From assembly GCF_030915505.1 (NCBI RefSeq), contig NZ_CP133265.1:496001-560000 (forward strand): a DNA stretch of 64,000 nucleotides, in the 5' to 3' direction. This document shows, one piece after another, positions 1-11,181 of this stretch. The notes under the pieces are model-generated. The model was not told where the DNA came from and searched no databases. It worked only from the letters and a program-made list of their open reading frames with translations. Position 1 is the first letter of the stretch, and each line of letters begins with the position of its first letter. The position numbers and the translations under genes were made by a program. The stretch is from Neobacillus sp. OS1-2 (GTDB lineage Bacteria; Bacillota; Bacilli; Bacillales; Cytobacillaceae).

Positions 1-857
1 CGCTCAAGTCTTTCTCCAAAGAATTCCATCGTATATTTACGGCGCATTCTCTTTAAAACCGTATTAGAACCGGATTGAATCGGGATATGAAAATGACGAA
101 CAACGATAGTAGAGTGCTTAATTACCTCAATGACTTCATCCGTAATTTGGCTTGCTTCTATCGATGAAATACGTAGACGCTCAAGACCCCTTACACCCGC
201 CTCTAAATCGCGGAGCAGCATTGCTAGATTATAATCTTTCATGTCCTCACCGTAACCGCCTGTATGAATACCTGTTAACACAATTTCCTTGTAACCTGCA
301 TCCACAAGCTGTTGCGCCTGACGAATCACTTCTTTTGGATCACGTGATCTCATTAAGCCACGAGCCCAGGGAATGATACAAAAAGTACAGAAATTATTGC
401 AGCCCTCCTGAATTTTTAACGAGGCACGTGTTCTGTCCGTAAATGAAGGAACGTCAAGTTCCTCATAAACACGGTTTTTCATGATGTTACCTACGCCATT
501 AATCGGCTGGCGCTCCGTTTTATATTGTTTAATATAATCGAGCATTTTCACGCGATCCTGCGTCCCGACGACAACATCAACACCAGGAATCGCCATAATT
601 TCTGCTGGCGATGTTTGGGCATAACAGCCTGTTACACAAATGACAGCATCCGGATTTTTTCGAACAGCCCGGCGGATTACCTGACGGCTCTTTTTATCCC
701 CTGTATTCGTAACTGTACATGTATTGATAATATATACATCGGAAATTGCTTCAAAATCAACTCGTTCGTAGCCTTCTTGTTTAAACAATTGCCAGATGGC
801 TTCAGTTTCATAGTGGTTCACCTTGCATCCAAGTGTATGAAACGCGACTGTTGCCAT
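1..857 (-). CDS. mtaB: tRNA (N6-threonylcarbamoyl-A37) methylthiotransferase MtaB, N-terminal part (cut by left edge)
   Basis: Radical-SAM enzyme that adds the methylthio group to t6A37 of ANN-decoding tRNAs, giving ms2t6A. The minus-strand frame opens with ATG at 857 (MATVAFHTLGCKVN) and stays open for 285 codons to the window edge, so the C-terminal third with the TRAM domain is missing. The N-terminal UPF0004 domain carries the conserved cysteines of the auxiliary cluster (LGCKVN, INTCTVT, VTGCYAQ). The radical-SAM motif CNNFCTFC lies near residue 155. It starts 7 bp after rsmE and is probably co-transcribed with it. B. subtilis has the same order (yqeU-yqeV). Family assignment is by motif and synteny; MiaB is the alternative but does not sit here. 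Confidence 0.93.
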   Translation of the reverse strand, partial: MATVAFHTLGCKVNHYETEAIWQLFKQEGYERVDFEAISDVYIINTCTVTNTGDKKSRQVIRRAVRKNPDAVICVTGCYAQTSPAEIMAIPGVDVVVGTQDRVKMLDYIKQYKTERQPINGVGNIMKNRVYEELDVPSFTDRTRASLKIQEGCNNFCTFCIIPWARGLMRSRDPKEVIRQAQQLVDAGYKEIVLTGIHTGGYGEDMKDYNLAMLLRDLEAGVRGLERLRISSIEASQITDEVIEVIKHSTIVVRHFHIPIQSGSNTVLKRMRRKYTMEFFGERLE

Positions 858-864
858 TGTAACT

Positions 865-1614
865 TCACCTCAATAATTCAAAATGATAGGAAATGGCCGC
901 AAGTGTATACAATGGGGCCGTTTCCGTCCGTAAAATTCGCGGGCCCAGCCCGCATAGACCAAAGCCATTTTCTTTTAATAGCTGGATCTCATTATCAGCT
1001 AAGCCGCCTTCCGGCCCAAAAACCAAGAGGAGGGACTCTCCTTTTTTCATTTGTTTAAGAGTTGAAGAAAAAACGGACATTTCTCCGTTCCTACTTTCTT
1101 CTTCAAAAGCTGCTAATTTATAATCAAAATCCTTACTTTTTCCCAATAATTCTTTAAAATTCATCGGACTACCAATTTCCGGGATTGCAGTGCGATGGGA
1201 TTGCTCTGCAGCTTCTTTGGCTATTTTTTGCCATCTCTCTATTTTTTTAGCTGCTTTTTTTTCATCCCATTTCACGACCGAGCGGGCAGCAGCGAACGGA
1301 AGGAACTGATTTGCACCAAGTTCTGTTCCTTTTTGAATAATCCATTCCAGTTTGTCCCCTTTAGGCAGGCCGCTTGCGATCGTAATTGTAATCGGCAGCT
1401 CCGAAACCTCATCTTTCCATTGTACAACGTCTGCAACGACACTTGAATCGGTAATTTCTGCAAGCCTGCAAACAGCATGTTTTCCCTCGGGATCAACACA
1501 GATGATCTGATCGCCAATTTGCATACGCATAACCTTTACAATATGATGTAGGTCTTCATCAGCAATGATAAACTGTTCATCATTTGCCTGTTGTCTTACA
1601 AAGTAGCGTTGCAC
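865..1614 (-). CDS. rsmE: 16S rRNA (uracil1498-N3)-methyltransferase RsmE
   Basis: SPOUT-family methyltransferase that methylates N3 of U1498 in 16S rRNA within the assembled 30S subunit. The 249-residue length is normal. An N-terminal PUA-like part (MQRYFVRQ...HHIVKVMRMQIGD) is followed by the trefoil-knot domain, with the SAM-binding loops LVFGPEGGLADNEI near residue 200 and LGPRILRTETAPL near the end. The start codon is GTG at 1614, preceded by a GAGGG element. It lies downstream of prmA, from which it is separated by about 100 bp holding a terminator hairpin, and just upstream of mtaB. B. subtilis orthologue: YqeU. Confidence 0.95.
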   Translation of the reverse strand: MQRYFVRQQANDEQFIIADEDLHHIVKVMRMQIGDQIICVDPEGKHAVCRLAEITDSSVVADVVQWKDEVSELPITITIASGLPKGDKLEWIIQKGTELGANQFLPFAAARSVVKWDEKKAAKKIERWQKIAKEAAEQSHRTAIPEIGSPMNFKELLGKSKDFDYKLAAFEEESRNGEMSVFSSTLKQMKKGESLLLVFGPEGGLADNEIQLLKENGFGLCGLGPRILRTETAPLYTLAAISYHFELLR

Positions 1615-1685
1615 ACTTTACACCCTCTCAAAACATTTTACTCTTTATTTTACATAAGATTAGGCCATAATGAAAGATTGAAAAA

Positions 1686-1713
1686 TAAAAAGGGGCTGCT
1701 AACACCCCTTTTG
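1686..1713 (-). terminator. Rho-independent terminator after prmA
   Basis: On the minus strand an AAAAGGGG arm pairs with CCCCTTTT across a short loop and runs into a T-rich tail, directly after the prmA stop. It would separate the heat-shock operon from rsmE-mtaB or reduce read-through into them. Confidence 0.75.
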
Positions 1714-1720
1714 TCCATCA

Positions 1721-2662
1721 TTATAACCTTTTGGCAATTATCGCAACCCAATCTTCCATAAGAATGGTTTCGATAATATCAAATCCTGCAGCCACAAGTG
1801 CTTCTTTTACCAAATCTTTCTTCTGCTGAATAATCCCAGAGGCAATAAAGGTTCCGCCCGGCTTTACGACATTGGCAACATCGTCCGTAAATCTAACGAT
1901 TACTTCTGCTAAAATATTCGCTACAATCACATCAGCGGATTTTTCAGCCACACCATCCAAAAGATTATTTTGGGCAATGGTTACTGTCTTACTAACCTTA
2001 TTAAGCTTAATATTCAACTTAGCAGATGTTACAGCCACTTCATCAAGGTCGTAGGCCCTGACATTCTCGGCACCAAGCATTGCTGCAGCAATACTGAGCA
2101 CTCCAGAACCAGTTCCAACATCGATCACTTGGTCTCCGGGCCGAACAGTTCTTTCTAGTGCTTGAATACACATAACAGTTGTTGGATGTGTCCCTGTACC
2201 AAAAGCCATACCGGGATCAAGCTCAATAATTAATTCATCACTGCTGACAGGTTCATAAATCTCCCATGTAGGGACAATCGTGAACTTTTCAGAGATTTTC
2301 ACAGGATTATAATATTTCTTCCAAGCAGTTGCCCACTCTTCTTCGTGGACTTCACTGATGGATACGTCGTTTTTACCTAAGTCAATATCATACGTGATAA
2401 GGTTATTAATCGAATCCTTGATGGCCTCAACCGTCTCCCCTAAAAAACTGTTAACTGGTAAATAGGCTTTAACCATGACACCTTCATCTGGATAATCGTC
2501 GGGATTGAGTTGGTAGATTTCTCCGAATTGATCTTCCCTTTCCTTTGTCAATTCGAATGGATCTTCAATGACTACACCGCTCGCCCCAGCTTCATGCAAG
2601 ATATGTGAAATAGGTTCGATCGCCTCATTTGTTGTGTGGATACTTATTTCTGACCACTTCAT
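1721..2662 (-). CDS. prmA: Ribosomal protein L11 methyltransferase PrmA
   Basis: SAM-dependent methyltransferase that methylates lysines and the N-terminus of ribosomal protein L11. The protein has 313 residues, as usual. An N-terminal substrate-recognition domain (about 1-90) is followed by a Rossmann methyltransferase fold with [13 protein letters not shown] near residue 150, motif [17 protein letters not shown] near 180, and the catalytic motif NILAEVI near 250. It begins 17 bp after dnaJ with a good ribosome-binding site and is the last gene of the hrcA-grpE-dnaK-dnaJ-prmA run, as in B. subtilis (yqeT). A terminator follows at once. Confidence 0.95.
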   Translation of the reverse strand: MKWSEISIHTTNEAIEPISHILHEAGASGVVIEDPFELTKEREDQFGEIYQLNPDDYPDEGVMVKAYLPVNSFLGETVEAIKDSINNLITYDIDLGKNDVSISEVHEEEWATAWKKYYNPVKISEKFTIVPTWEIYEPVSSDELIIELDPGMAFGTGTHPTTVMCIQALERTVRPGDQVIDVGTGSGVLSIAAAMLGAENVRAYDLDEVAVTSAKLNIKLNKVSKTVTIAQNNLLDGVAEKSADVIVANILAEVIVRFTDDVANVVKPGGTFIASGIIQQKKDLVKEALVAAGFDIIETILMEDWVAIIAKRL

Positions 2663-2679
2663 TCTACCAACTCCAATCC

Positions 2680-3810
2680 TTACTCGCTTTTAAAGGCACG
2701 TTTTACTTTTGAGAAAAAACTTTCTTCATGTTCACCAATGGGAGATGAACCACTAAGCTCGGCAAATTCTTTTAAAAGCTGCTTTTGCTTGTCTGAAAGC
2801 TTAGTTGGTGTAATAATTCGAACAATAATGTATTGATCCCCGACACCGTATCCGCGAACATTCGGAATACCTTTCCCTTTTAAACGGAATTTCTTTCCTG
2901 TTTGCGTACCAGCAGGAATTTTCAGCTTTACTTTTCCATTTAATGCTGGAACCTCAATTTCATCGCCCAATGACGCTTGAACAAATGTAATAGGCATTTC
3001 ACAATAAATATCATCGCCATCTCTTTCAAAAAACTCATGCTGGCGCACTTGGAAAACGACATAAAGATCTCCAGCCGGTCCACCATTAAATCCTGCTTCC
3101 CCTTGACCTGCCATCCGAAGCTGCTGACCATCATCAATACCTGCAGGAATTTTGACATGAATTTTCTTACGCTTTTGCACTTTCCCTTTACCGCCGCAGG
3201 TTGAACATTTTTGTTTTATTTCTTTCCCCGTACCATTACAGTGATGGCATGTACGGCGGTTAACAATTCTCCCAAACGGAGTATTTTGCTCCACATTTAA
3301 CTGCCCAGATCCTTGGCAGTGCTGACAAGTCTCCGGTTTTGTTCCGGGCTTTGCACCTGAACCGCTACATGTATTACATGTTTCTTCACGTGGAATTTCG
3401 ATATCTGTTTCTTTACCAAATGCTGCTTCCTCAAAGGAAACAGTCATGGTGTATTGGAGGTCTGCTCCTTGTCTTGGCGCATTCGGGTCACGTCTTCTCG
3501 AACCGCCTCCGCCACCGAAGAACGTATTAAAAATATCTTCGAAGCCACCAAAGCCGCCGCCGAAATCAGCACCGCCGCCAAAACCTTGGTTTGGATCAGT
3601 ATGTCCAAATTGGTCATAATGAGCCTTTTTTTGATCATCGCTTAACACTTCATATGCTTCCGCGATTTCCTTAAATTTATCAGCCGCATCCGGCTCTTTA
3701 TTAATATCTGGATGATATTGTTTAGAAAGCTTGCGATAAGCTTTTTTTATTTCATCCTTAGAAGCACCCTTACTTACACCGAGCACTTCATAGTAATCCC
3801 GTTTACTCAT
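2680..3810 (-). CDS. dnaJ: Chaperone protein DnaJ (Hsp40)
   Basis: Co-chaperone that delivers unfolded clients to DnaK and stimulates its ATPase. The 376 residues show the complete type I layout: J domain (1-70) with the HPD tripeptide in KQYHPDINK, a Gly/Phe-rich linker (about 75-115), a zinc domain with four CxxCxGxG repeats ([32 protein letters not shown]), and the C-terminal substrate-binding sandwich. The start at [10 protein letters not shown] (3810) has a GGGAG-type site 8 nt upstream; longer upstream frames have none. It follows dnaK by about 120 bp, a gap that contains a strong hairpin. Confidence 0.97.
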   Translation of the reverse strand: MSKRDYYEVLGVSKGASKDEIKKAYRKLSKQYHPDINKEPDAADKFKEIAEAYEVLSDDQKKAHYDQFGHTDPNQGFGGGADFGGGFGGFEDIFNTFFGGGGGSRRRDPNAPRQGADLQYTMTVSFEEAAFGKETDIEIPREETCNTCSGSGAKPGTKPETCQHCQGSGQLNVEQNTPFGRIVNRRTCHHCNGTGKEIKQKCSTCGGKGKVQKRKKIHVKIPAGIDDGQQLRMAGQGEAGFNGGPAGDLYVVFQVRQHEFFERDGDDIYCEMPITFVQASLGDEIEVPALNGKVKLKIPAGTQTGKKFRLKGKGIPNVRGYGVGDQYIIVRIITPTKLSDKQKQLLKEFAELSGSSPIGEHEESFFSKVKRAFKSE

Positions 3811-3875
3811 GATTACCACTCCCGAATCTGTCACATAAAGATTATTCTAACACCTGTAATAGCTCAATTGCAATG

Positions 3876-3911
3876 AAAAAGCCAAAGCAGTTAAACTGAC
3901 TTTGGCTTTTT
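3876..3911 (-). terminator. Intercistronic hairpin between dnaK and dnaJ
   Basis: A 13-nt arm (GAAAAAGCCAAAG) pairs perfectly with CTTTGGCTTTTTC on the other side of a 10-nt loop and ends in a T-run on either strand. It sits between co-directional dnaK and dnaJ, so it should act as a partial terminator or as a 3' stabiliser for the hrcA-grpE-dnaK part of the transcript, lowering dnaJ output relative to dnaK. Confidence 0.7.
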
Positions 3912-3930
3912 CTTTACGTTTCACAGCCGA

Positions 3931-5766
<1,836 letters not shown>

Positions 5767-5792
5767 CTATTCCTCCTAATATATATGTAGAC

Positions 5793-6383
5793 TTATTGAT
5801 TTACTTTCACCATTGCCGGGCGAATCACACGGTCTTTTAATAGATACCCTTTTTGAAGTTCATCCGTAACAATATTGGATCCAAAATTCTCATCCTCACC
5901 TTGCATTACAGCATGATGTTGATGGGGATCAAACTCTTTCCCTACGGATTCAATTTGTTCCACACCTTCTTTTTTCAAGGCATCTAAAAGACTACGGTAG
6001 ATCATTTCCATTCCCTGTAATAATGACTTTATTTGTTCATTATCAACTTCTACATTCATGGCTCTTTCAAAATTATCAAGCGCTGGCAGTAAATCTGTAA
6101 TTAACTTTTGAGCTCTATATTTTTCACTCGCCTCTTGATCTAACCGAGAACGACGTCGGAAATTATCAAAATCTGCTTGAAGTCGTAAATACCGATTCTC
6201 TGCTTCCTCAACCTTACCATTTAGCATTTGAATTTCTTTCGTAAGCTCTACGACTGGGTCAACATTGGCATTTTCTGTTGCTTCTCCCTCAGCCGCATTT
6301 TCATCGGTGAGTATAACATTTTCAGTATTTTCAACTTCGATTTCTACTTCTTCATTAATGGTATTATTCTTTTCATTCGTCAA
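5793..6383 (-). CDS. grpE: Nucleotide exchange factor GrpE
   Basis: Dimeric exchange factor that releases ADP from DnaK. I place the start at TTG 6383 (giving [11 protein letters not shown]) because GGAGGTG lies just upstream and the longer frame has no usable site; the product is 196 residues. An acidic, probably disordered N-terminus (1-50) leads into a long coiled-coil helix ([23 protein letters not shown] split by family convention around residues 50-85). The C-terminal beta domain contains FDPHQHHAV and ends VIRPAMVKV, which matches the GrpE signature. It lies between hrcA and dnaK. Confidence 0.95.
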   Translation of the reverse strand: MTNEKNNTINEEVEIEVENTENVILTDENAAEGEATENANVDPVVELTKEIQMLNGKVEEAENRYLRLQADFDNFRRRSRLDQEASEKYRAQKLITDLLPALDNFERAMNVEVDNEQIKSLLQGMEMIYRSLLDALKKEGVEQIESVGKEFDPHQHHAVMQGEDENFGSNIVTDELQKGYLLKDRVIRPAMVKVNQ

Positions 6384-6489
6384 CTTACTCACCTCCCTTA
6401 AAGCGTTCGTTTCATGTAAAAAAAACTCTATTTTCATGGTAAAAGGGGTGAAATTAAAGGCATTCCACCCTTACTCAATATTACCAGTG

Positions 6490-7524
6490 CTAATTATTTT
6501 GATACAACTTTGTCAAGACTTCAGTCAAATCACTGCTTAAAAATTGGAGTAAACCGATTACACGTGAATATTCCATTCTCGTTGGACCTAGGATAGCAAT
6601 TGTACCCAATTTTTCTTGACCAACTGCATAGGAGGCAGTGATTAGGCTGCAATTGTCCATGGCAGTAATATTATTTTCCGTGCCAATTTTGACATGGATT
6701 CCTGCAGAGTCTTTTCGAATTAAATTATAAATCCATTCTTCCTGATCGATCATCATCAGGAGTGTACGGATCTTTGAAATATCATGAAATTCCGGTTGGC
6801 TTAAGATATTTGTTTTTCCACCAAAGAATAGCTTTTCATGGATTGGCATCTTTAAAGAATCAGCGATTGTATGCAGTATTAAATCATAATTATGAATGTG
6901 CTGCCTTAAAAGCATCGCTACTTCCTTATAAATCTTATCGTTTAAATTCTCTAAAGAAACACCTGAAAGCCGATCATTTAAAATATTCACCGTTTTTTCT
7001 AAATCACTTGCATCCACAGAGACTGGTAATGAGAAGGTACGATTTTCAACATGTCCTGTATCCGTAACAAAAATGGCTACCGCTGTCTCTTTGTTCAACG
7101 GAATGATTTGGATTTTTTTCAGCTTATTTATGCTTACGGCTGGGCCAAGAACAATCGAGGTATAATTGGTCAGCTCCGAAAGAATTTTGGCCGATCTTTG
7201 AATGATCTCTTCAAACTCGTAAATCTTTTCAGCAAAAATGGACCTGATAATCGATATATCCTGCTGATTTACAACTTGAGGAGGCAACAAATGATCTACA
7301 TAATACCGATAACCTTTTTCTGATGGCACACGACCTGATGAGGTATGTGTCTTTTCGATATACCCCAACTCTTCAAGGTCAGCCATCTCATTACGAATCG
7401 TAGCCGAACTAAAGGAAATTTCCTCCTTTTTCGACAAGCTTCTTGAGCCGACTGGTTGGGCAGATCGAATAAAGTCATCAACAATAACTTGCAGAATTAA
7501 CAATTGACGATCTGTTAACAACAT
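6490..7524 (-). CDS. hrcA: Heat-inducible transcription repressor HrcA
   Basis: Repressor of class I heat-shock genes; it binds CIRCE and is kept active by GroEL. The 344-residue protein has an N-terminal winged-helix region (about 1-75, with [10 protein letters not shown] and [30 protein letters not shown]), a central inserted domain and a C-terminal GAF-like dimerisation part ([17 protein letters not shown]). It is the first gene of the operon, directly behind a perfect CIRCE element, so it represses itself. The ATG at 7524 follows GAGGTG closely. Confidence 0.97.
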   Translation of the reverse strand: MLLTDRQLLILQVIVDDFIRSAQPVGSRSLSKKEEISFSSATIRNEMADLEELGYIEKTHTSSGRVPSEKGYRYYVDHLLPPQVVNQQDISIIRSIFAEKIYEFEEIIQRSAKILSELTNYTSIVLGPAVSINKLKKIQIIPLNKETAVAIFVTDTGHVENRTFSLPVSVDASDLEKTVNILNDRLSGVSLENLNDKIYKEVAMLLRQHIHNYDLILHTIADSLKMPIHEKLFFGGKTNILSQPEFHDISKIRTLLMMIDQEEWIYNLIRKDSAGIHVKIGTENNITAMDNCSLITASYAVGQEKLGTIAILGPTRMEYSRVIGLLQFLSSDLTEVLTKLYQNN

Positions 7525-7536
7525 TCATCACCTCTG

Positions 7537-7563
7537 TTAGCACTCATCATTACCGAGTGCTAA
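7537..7563. promoter_or_regulatory. CIRCE operator (HrcA binding site)
   Basis: A perfect inverted repeat, TTAGCACTC at 7537-7545 and GAGTGCTAA at 7555-7563, with the canonical 9-nt spacer. It lies between the hrcA promoter and the hrcA start codon, so HrcA bound here blocks the whole hrcA-grpE-dnaK-dnaJ operon. No second perfect CIRCE was found in the window (groESL is elsewhere). Confidence 0.98.
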
Positions 7564-7575
7564 TTATACTAATAA

Positions 7576-7603
7576 ATTATCAAAAAAGGATATATGATGT
7601 CAA
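7576..7603 (-). promoter_or_regulatory. SigA promoter of the hrcA operon
   Basis: On the minus strand a perfect -35 TTGACA (7598-7603) and -10 GATAAT (7576-7581) are separated by 16 bp, just upstream of the CIRCE operator. A TATAAT nearer to CIRCE has no matching -35. Confidence 0.75.
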
Positions 7604-7613
7604 TAAAAAGAAC

Positions 7614-8753
7614 CTAGATTACACCTAAAAAGGCCTGAAACACTTCATTTCCTAAAAAACGGCCACTTTTAGTTAAATATATATGATTATCCTTCACTTC
7701 TATCCATTGTTTATTGACTAAATCCTGAATTTCCTTTTCAAACAAATCAAGCGGATTCAATGAAAATTTCTCGATAAAATGTGGAATTGAAACGCCTGCT
7801 GTTTTCCGTAAACCAAGAAACATTTCCTCTTCCATTTGTTCTGCTTTCGTTACTGGATGTTCTTCAAAGACTGGTAGCTGACATGTGTTTATTTGTTCGA
7901 TATATCTTTTCAACGGCCCTGAATTTGATCGTCTAATCCCATTCACATAGCTATGGGCACCAGCCCCAAACCCGTAATAATATTCATTATTCCAGTATGT
8001 CAAATTATGCCTGCTTTCATAGCCCGGTTTGGAAAAATTGCTGATTTCATATTGATTAAAACCGTTCTTTTCCATTTCCTCCATCAATATTTCATACATG
8101 CTTGCTTCGATATCTTCACCCGGGGTAGGGAGCTTGCCTTTTTTCAGTAAATTATAAAAGACTGTTTTTGGTTCAATGATCAATGAATATGCCGAATAAT
8201 GGGTGATATTTAAAGTAAATGCCTCTGCTAACGTTTCTTTAAAATCTTGAACCGTTTGCGTCGGTAAACTGAAAATAAGATCTACGCTGATATTTTCAAA
8301 CCCAATCGTTTTAGCATTATCAATGGTTTGATATACATCCCTCGCCGAATGGGTACGGCCGATTTTTTTTAATAACGTTTCATTAAAGGTTTGAACACCA
8401 AGGCTGATTCGATTGACTCCCGCGTCTTTTAATATTTGTAATTTTTCCTTCGTTAAGTCACCTGGATTTGCTTCAAAAGTAAATTCCAATGACTCACTCA
8501 TGGGCAAATGTCGATTCACACTCTCACAGAACCGATATAATTGCTGTTCGTTTAAGGAAGTTGGTGTACCGCCACCAACAAAGATAGTCTGTAATGAATC
8601 TGTCGGCACCTGTTCAAGTGTTAACTTCATTTCTTTGTCTAGCGCCTGCAGATAATCATCTACGGGCTGCCCTTTTAGAAATACCTTATTAAAATCGCAA
8701 TAATGGCAAATATGCTCACAGAATGGGATATGAAGGTATGCTGCTTTGATCAT
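7614..8753 (-). CDS. hemW: Heme chaperone HemW (HemN-like radical-SAM protein)
   Basis: Oxygen-independent coproporphyrinogen oxidase-like protein of the HemW group, which binds heme and delivers it to membrane haemoproteins. The 379 residues begin with the radical-SAM motif CEHICHYCDF near residue 12, with only three cysteines and no extra cysteine of true HemN. Further motifs are FVGGGTPTSL near 60 and the GVQTFNETLLKKIGR segment near 140. The C-terminus is the HemN_C winged region. It lies between lepA and the hrcA operon as in B. subtilis, where it is annotated hemN/hemW. The ATG has an AAGGAAGTGG site. Confidence 0.9.
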   Translation of the reverse strand: MIKAAYLHIPFCEHICHYCDFNKVFLKGQPVDDYLQALDKEMKLTLEQVPTDSLQTIFVGGGTPTSLNEQQLYRFCESVNRHLPMSESLEFTFEANPGDLTKEKLQILKDAGVNRISLGVQTFNETLLKKIGRTHSARDVYQTIDNAKTIGFENISVDLIFSLPTQTVQDFKETLAEAFTLNITHYSAYSLIIEPKTVFYNLLKKGKLPTPGEDIEASMYEILMEEMEKNGFNQYEISNFSKPGYESRHNLTYWNNEYYYGFGAGAHSYVNGIRRSNSGPLKRYIEQINTCQLPVFEEHPVTKAEQMEEEMFLGLRKTAGVSIPHFIEKFSLNPLDLFEKEIQDLVNKQWIEVKDNHIYLTKSGRFLGNEVFQAFLGVI

Positions 8754-8831
8754 GTTTCCACTTCCTTACAAAAATAATATAGTGTTCCAAGCTACCCACT
8801 TGCGTCGCTCCGCCCCTTTCCCATATAAAAA

Positions 8832-8870
8832 GAGGCAGGACCACCTTAAATCGGGGCTTGTCCTCACCTC
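8832..8870 (-). terminator. Terminator after lepA
   Basis: GAGG-AGGAC arms pair with GTCCT-CCTC, with a small interior loop, and are followed by a T-run on the minus strand, immediately downstream of the lepA stop. About 80 bp separate it from hemW. Confidence 0.65.
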
Positions 8871-8880
8871 AGCTAGTTTT

Positions 8881-10716
8881 TTATTTTTTTGCGTTATTGT
8901 CATCCATTTTTAAAACTGCCATAAACGCCTCTTGAGGTACTTCAACGGAACCTACTTGTTTCATCCGCTTTTTACCTTCTTTTTGTTTTTCTAATAGTTT
9001 ACGTTTACGGGAGATATCGCCGCCATAACATTTTGCTAATACGTTTTTACGCATCGCTTTAATTGTGGAACGAGCAACAATTTTTTGACCAATTGCAGCC
9101 TGGATGGGAACCTCAAACTGTTGCCTTGGAATGAGTTCTTTCAATTTCTCAACAATTACTTTTCCACGGTCATATGCAAAATCTTTATGAACAATAAAGC
9201 TTAATGCATCCACTTTTTCCGCATTTAACAATATATCCATTTTTACAAGACTGGATGGTTTATATCCAATCAGTTCATAATCGAAGGATGCGTAGCCTCT
9301 TGTGCTTGATTTTAACTGATCAAAGAAATCGTAAACAATTTCGGCCAATGGAATTTCATAGACAATACTGACCCGGTTTTCACCTTGGTATTGCATATCA
9401 ATGAAAATTCCCCTCTTGAACTGACAAAGCTCCATAATCGCACCGACATAATCATTTGGAGCCATCATTGTCGCTTTCACGTAGGGCTCTTCCACACGGT
9501 CAATTTTTTGCGGGTCAGGCAGGTTTGATGGATTATCAACTTTCACCTCAGAACCGTCAGTCATATGAACATGATAAATTACACTTGGAGCGGTAGTGAT
9601 TAAATCAATCTTGAATTCCCGTTCAATCCTCTCCTGGATGATTTCCATGTGGAGCAGTCCTAGGAATCCACAACGAAAACCAAAGCCAAGGGCTTGTGAG
9701 GTTTCAGGTTCAAATTGGAGAGCGGAATCATTTAATTGCAGCTTTTCAAGTGCTTCACGTAGATCATTGAATCGGGCTGTATCGATTGGATAAAGACCGC
9801 AATATACCATTGGATTTAGCTTTCGGTAACCAGGAAGCGGCTCGACAGCTCCATTCTTTGCGTTTGTAATCGTATCCCCGACACGAGTATCACCGACATT
9901 TTTAATCGAGGCTGTTAAAAAGCCAACATCACCAACAGTTAATTCTTCCAGCATCGTTGCTTTCGGTGAAAACACACCCACTTCATTTACTTCAAACTCT
10001 TTTCCGGTTGCCATCATTTTGATTTTATCGCCAACTTTAACCGTACCATCCACAACACGAATATAAGCAACAACGCCGCGATAGGCATCATATAAGGAAT
10101 CAAAAATCAAGGCCTTTAATGGGGCGTCTGGATCTCCCGTTGGGGCCGGCACCGCTTTTACCACTTGTTCAAGGATTTCTTCTATCCCTATTCCAGCCTT
10201 TGCAGATGCTAACACCGCTTCCGAAGCATCTAGTCCGATGACCTCTTCAATTTCATTGCGAACCCGTTCCGGCTCAGCACTAGGCAAATCAATTTTATTG
10301 ATAACTGGTAAAATTTCAAGGTCGTTATCGAGTGCAAGGTAAACGTTCGCTAGTGTCTGTGCTTCAATTCCTTGTGCTGCATCGACAACTAAGACAGCCC
10401 CTTCACAGGCAGCAAGACTCCTTGATACCTCATAGGTAAAATCGACGTGTCCCGGTGTATCAATTAAATGGAAAATATATTCTTCGCCATCTTTTGCTTT
10501 ATATTTTAACTGGACAGCATTTAACTTTATGGTAATCCCACGTTCTCTTTCTAGATCCATTGAATCCAAAAGCTGATCCTTCATCTCACGGGATGTTAAA
10601 GCATTGGTTTTTTCTAATATACGGTCAGCTAATGTTGATTTCCCATGGTCGATATGGGCAATAATCGAAAAATTTCTAATTTTTGCTTGGCGTTTCAGTC
10701 TGTCTTCTCTATTCAT
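8881..10716 (-). CDS. lepA: Elongation factor 4 (LepA), translational GTPase
   Basis: Ribosomal GTPase with EF-G-like domains that acts on stalled or assembling ribosomes. The 611-residue length is standard. G motifs are visible in order: G1 [11 protein letters not shown] near residue 20, G2 RERGITI, G3 DTPGHVDF near 80, G4 NKIDLP near 130, G5 SAKAGIG near 165. The LepA-specific C-terminal domain ends with [17 protein letters not shown]. It is preceded by its own SigA-type promoter and followed by a terminator, so it may be a single-gene unit. Confidence 0.98.
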   Translation of the reverse strand: MNREDRLKRQAKIRNFSIIAHIDHGKSTLADRILEKTNALTSREMKDQLLDSMDLERERGITIKLNAVQLKYKAKDGEEYIFHLIDTPGHVDFTYEVSRSLAACEGAVLVVDAAQGIEAQTLANVYLALDNDLEILPVINKIDLPSAEPERVRNEIEEVIGLDASEAVLASAKAGIGIEEILEQVVKAVPAPTGDPDAPLKALIFDSLYDAYRGVVAYIRVVDGTVKVGDKIKMMATGKEFEVNEVGVFSPKATMLEELTVGDVGFLTASIKNVGDTRVGDTITNAKNGAVEPLPGYRKLNPMVYCGLYPIDTARFNDLREALEKLQLNDSALQFEPETSQALGFGFRCGFLGLLHMEIIQERIEREFKIDLITTAPSVIYHVHMTDGSEVKVDNPSNLPDPQKIDRVEEPYVKATMMAPNDYVGAIMELCQFKRGIFIDMQYQGENRVSIVYEIPLAEIVYDFFDQLKSSTRGYASFDYELIGYKPSSLVKMDILLNAEKVDALSFIVHKDFAYDRGKVIVEKLKELIPRQQFEVPIQAAIGQKIVARSTIKAMRKNVLAKCYGGDISRKRKLLEKQKEGKKRMKQVGSVEVPQEAFMAVLKMDDNNAKK

Positions 10717-10759
10717 GGTAGTTCACTCCTACTATTCTCGCACATATACACTATTTTTG

Positions 10760-10789
10760 ATTATATCAGCAGAGAAAGACGGAAATCAA
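10760..10789 (-). promoter_or_regulatory. SigA promoter of lepA
   Basis: Minus strand: -35 TTGATT (10784-10789), 18-bp spacer, -10 TATAAT (10760-10765), about 45 bp before the lepA ATG. Confidence 0.65.
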
Positions 10790-10808
10790 TGCTTTTAGAA
10801 TAAAATAA

Positions 10809-10825
10809 CGGCACCAAAGGCGCCG
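10809..10825 (-). terminator. Terminator after yqxA
   Basis: A compact G+C-rich hairpin (CGGCGCC / GGTGCCG with a TTT loop) lies 11 bp after the yqxA stop, followed on the minus strand by a T-rich stretch. It ends the spoIIP-yqxA unit. Confidence 0.6.
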
Positions 10826-10835
10826 CAAATTCATA

Positions 10836-11162
10836 TTAATCTGCAATGAGATGGATAATTTTTTCCGATGCGCCTGATATTCCGTCAGACATTTTCTTCC
10901 CCATCGAAGAGAAGAAATTAAATGCACTTATTTCCTCTAGCTTTTTCTTTTTCGCCTCGAGATCATGACTGGAAACATCATTCCCAAGGATAGAGGCACT
11001 AATATTATTGTTCGTTTCATGGATAGAGACAGCATGTTGAAAATTTGGGTCTTCATACCCCTTCAACTTATGAATCCCATTACCCGCCAACTGCATGCCG
11101 GTTAAAACGGAGATAAGCATGAGTGCTGCAACAAACACACTTTTTACCATAAACATTTTCAT
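10836..11162 (-). CDS. yqxA: YqxA family protein (DUF3679)
   Basis: Small protein of 108 residues with one hydrophobic N-terminal segment (FMVKSVFVAALMLISVL, about 4-22), which is a signal peptide or membrane anchor. The remainder is polar, with a short lysine-rich helix, and ends in a possible amphipathic tail (GASEKIIHLIAD). It starts 19 bp after spoIIP with a GGGGAG site and lies before a terminator, so it is likely co-expressed with spoIIP in the mother cell. The B. subtilis orthologue YqxA occupies the same place. Its function is not established. The start at 11162 is chosen because longer in-frame starts lack a site. Confidence 0.8.
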   Translation of the reverse strand: MKMFMVKSVFVAALMLISVLTGMQLAGNGIHKLKGYEDPNFQHAVSIHETNNNISASILGNDVSSHDLEAKKKKLEEISAFNFFSSMGKKMSDGISGASEKIIHLIAD

Positions 11163-11181
11163 TTGAAGTGCTCCCCTGCCG

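Noticed and set aside
525..1058. Plus-strand ORF of 177 codons
   Set aside because: It lies opposite mtaB and rsmE, has no ribosome-binding site and no recognisable domain; antisense shadow.
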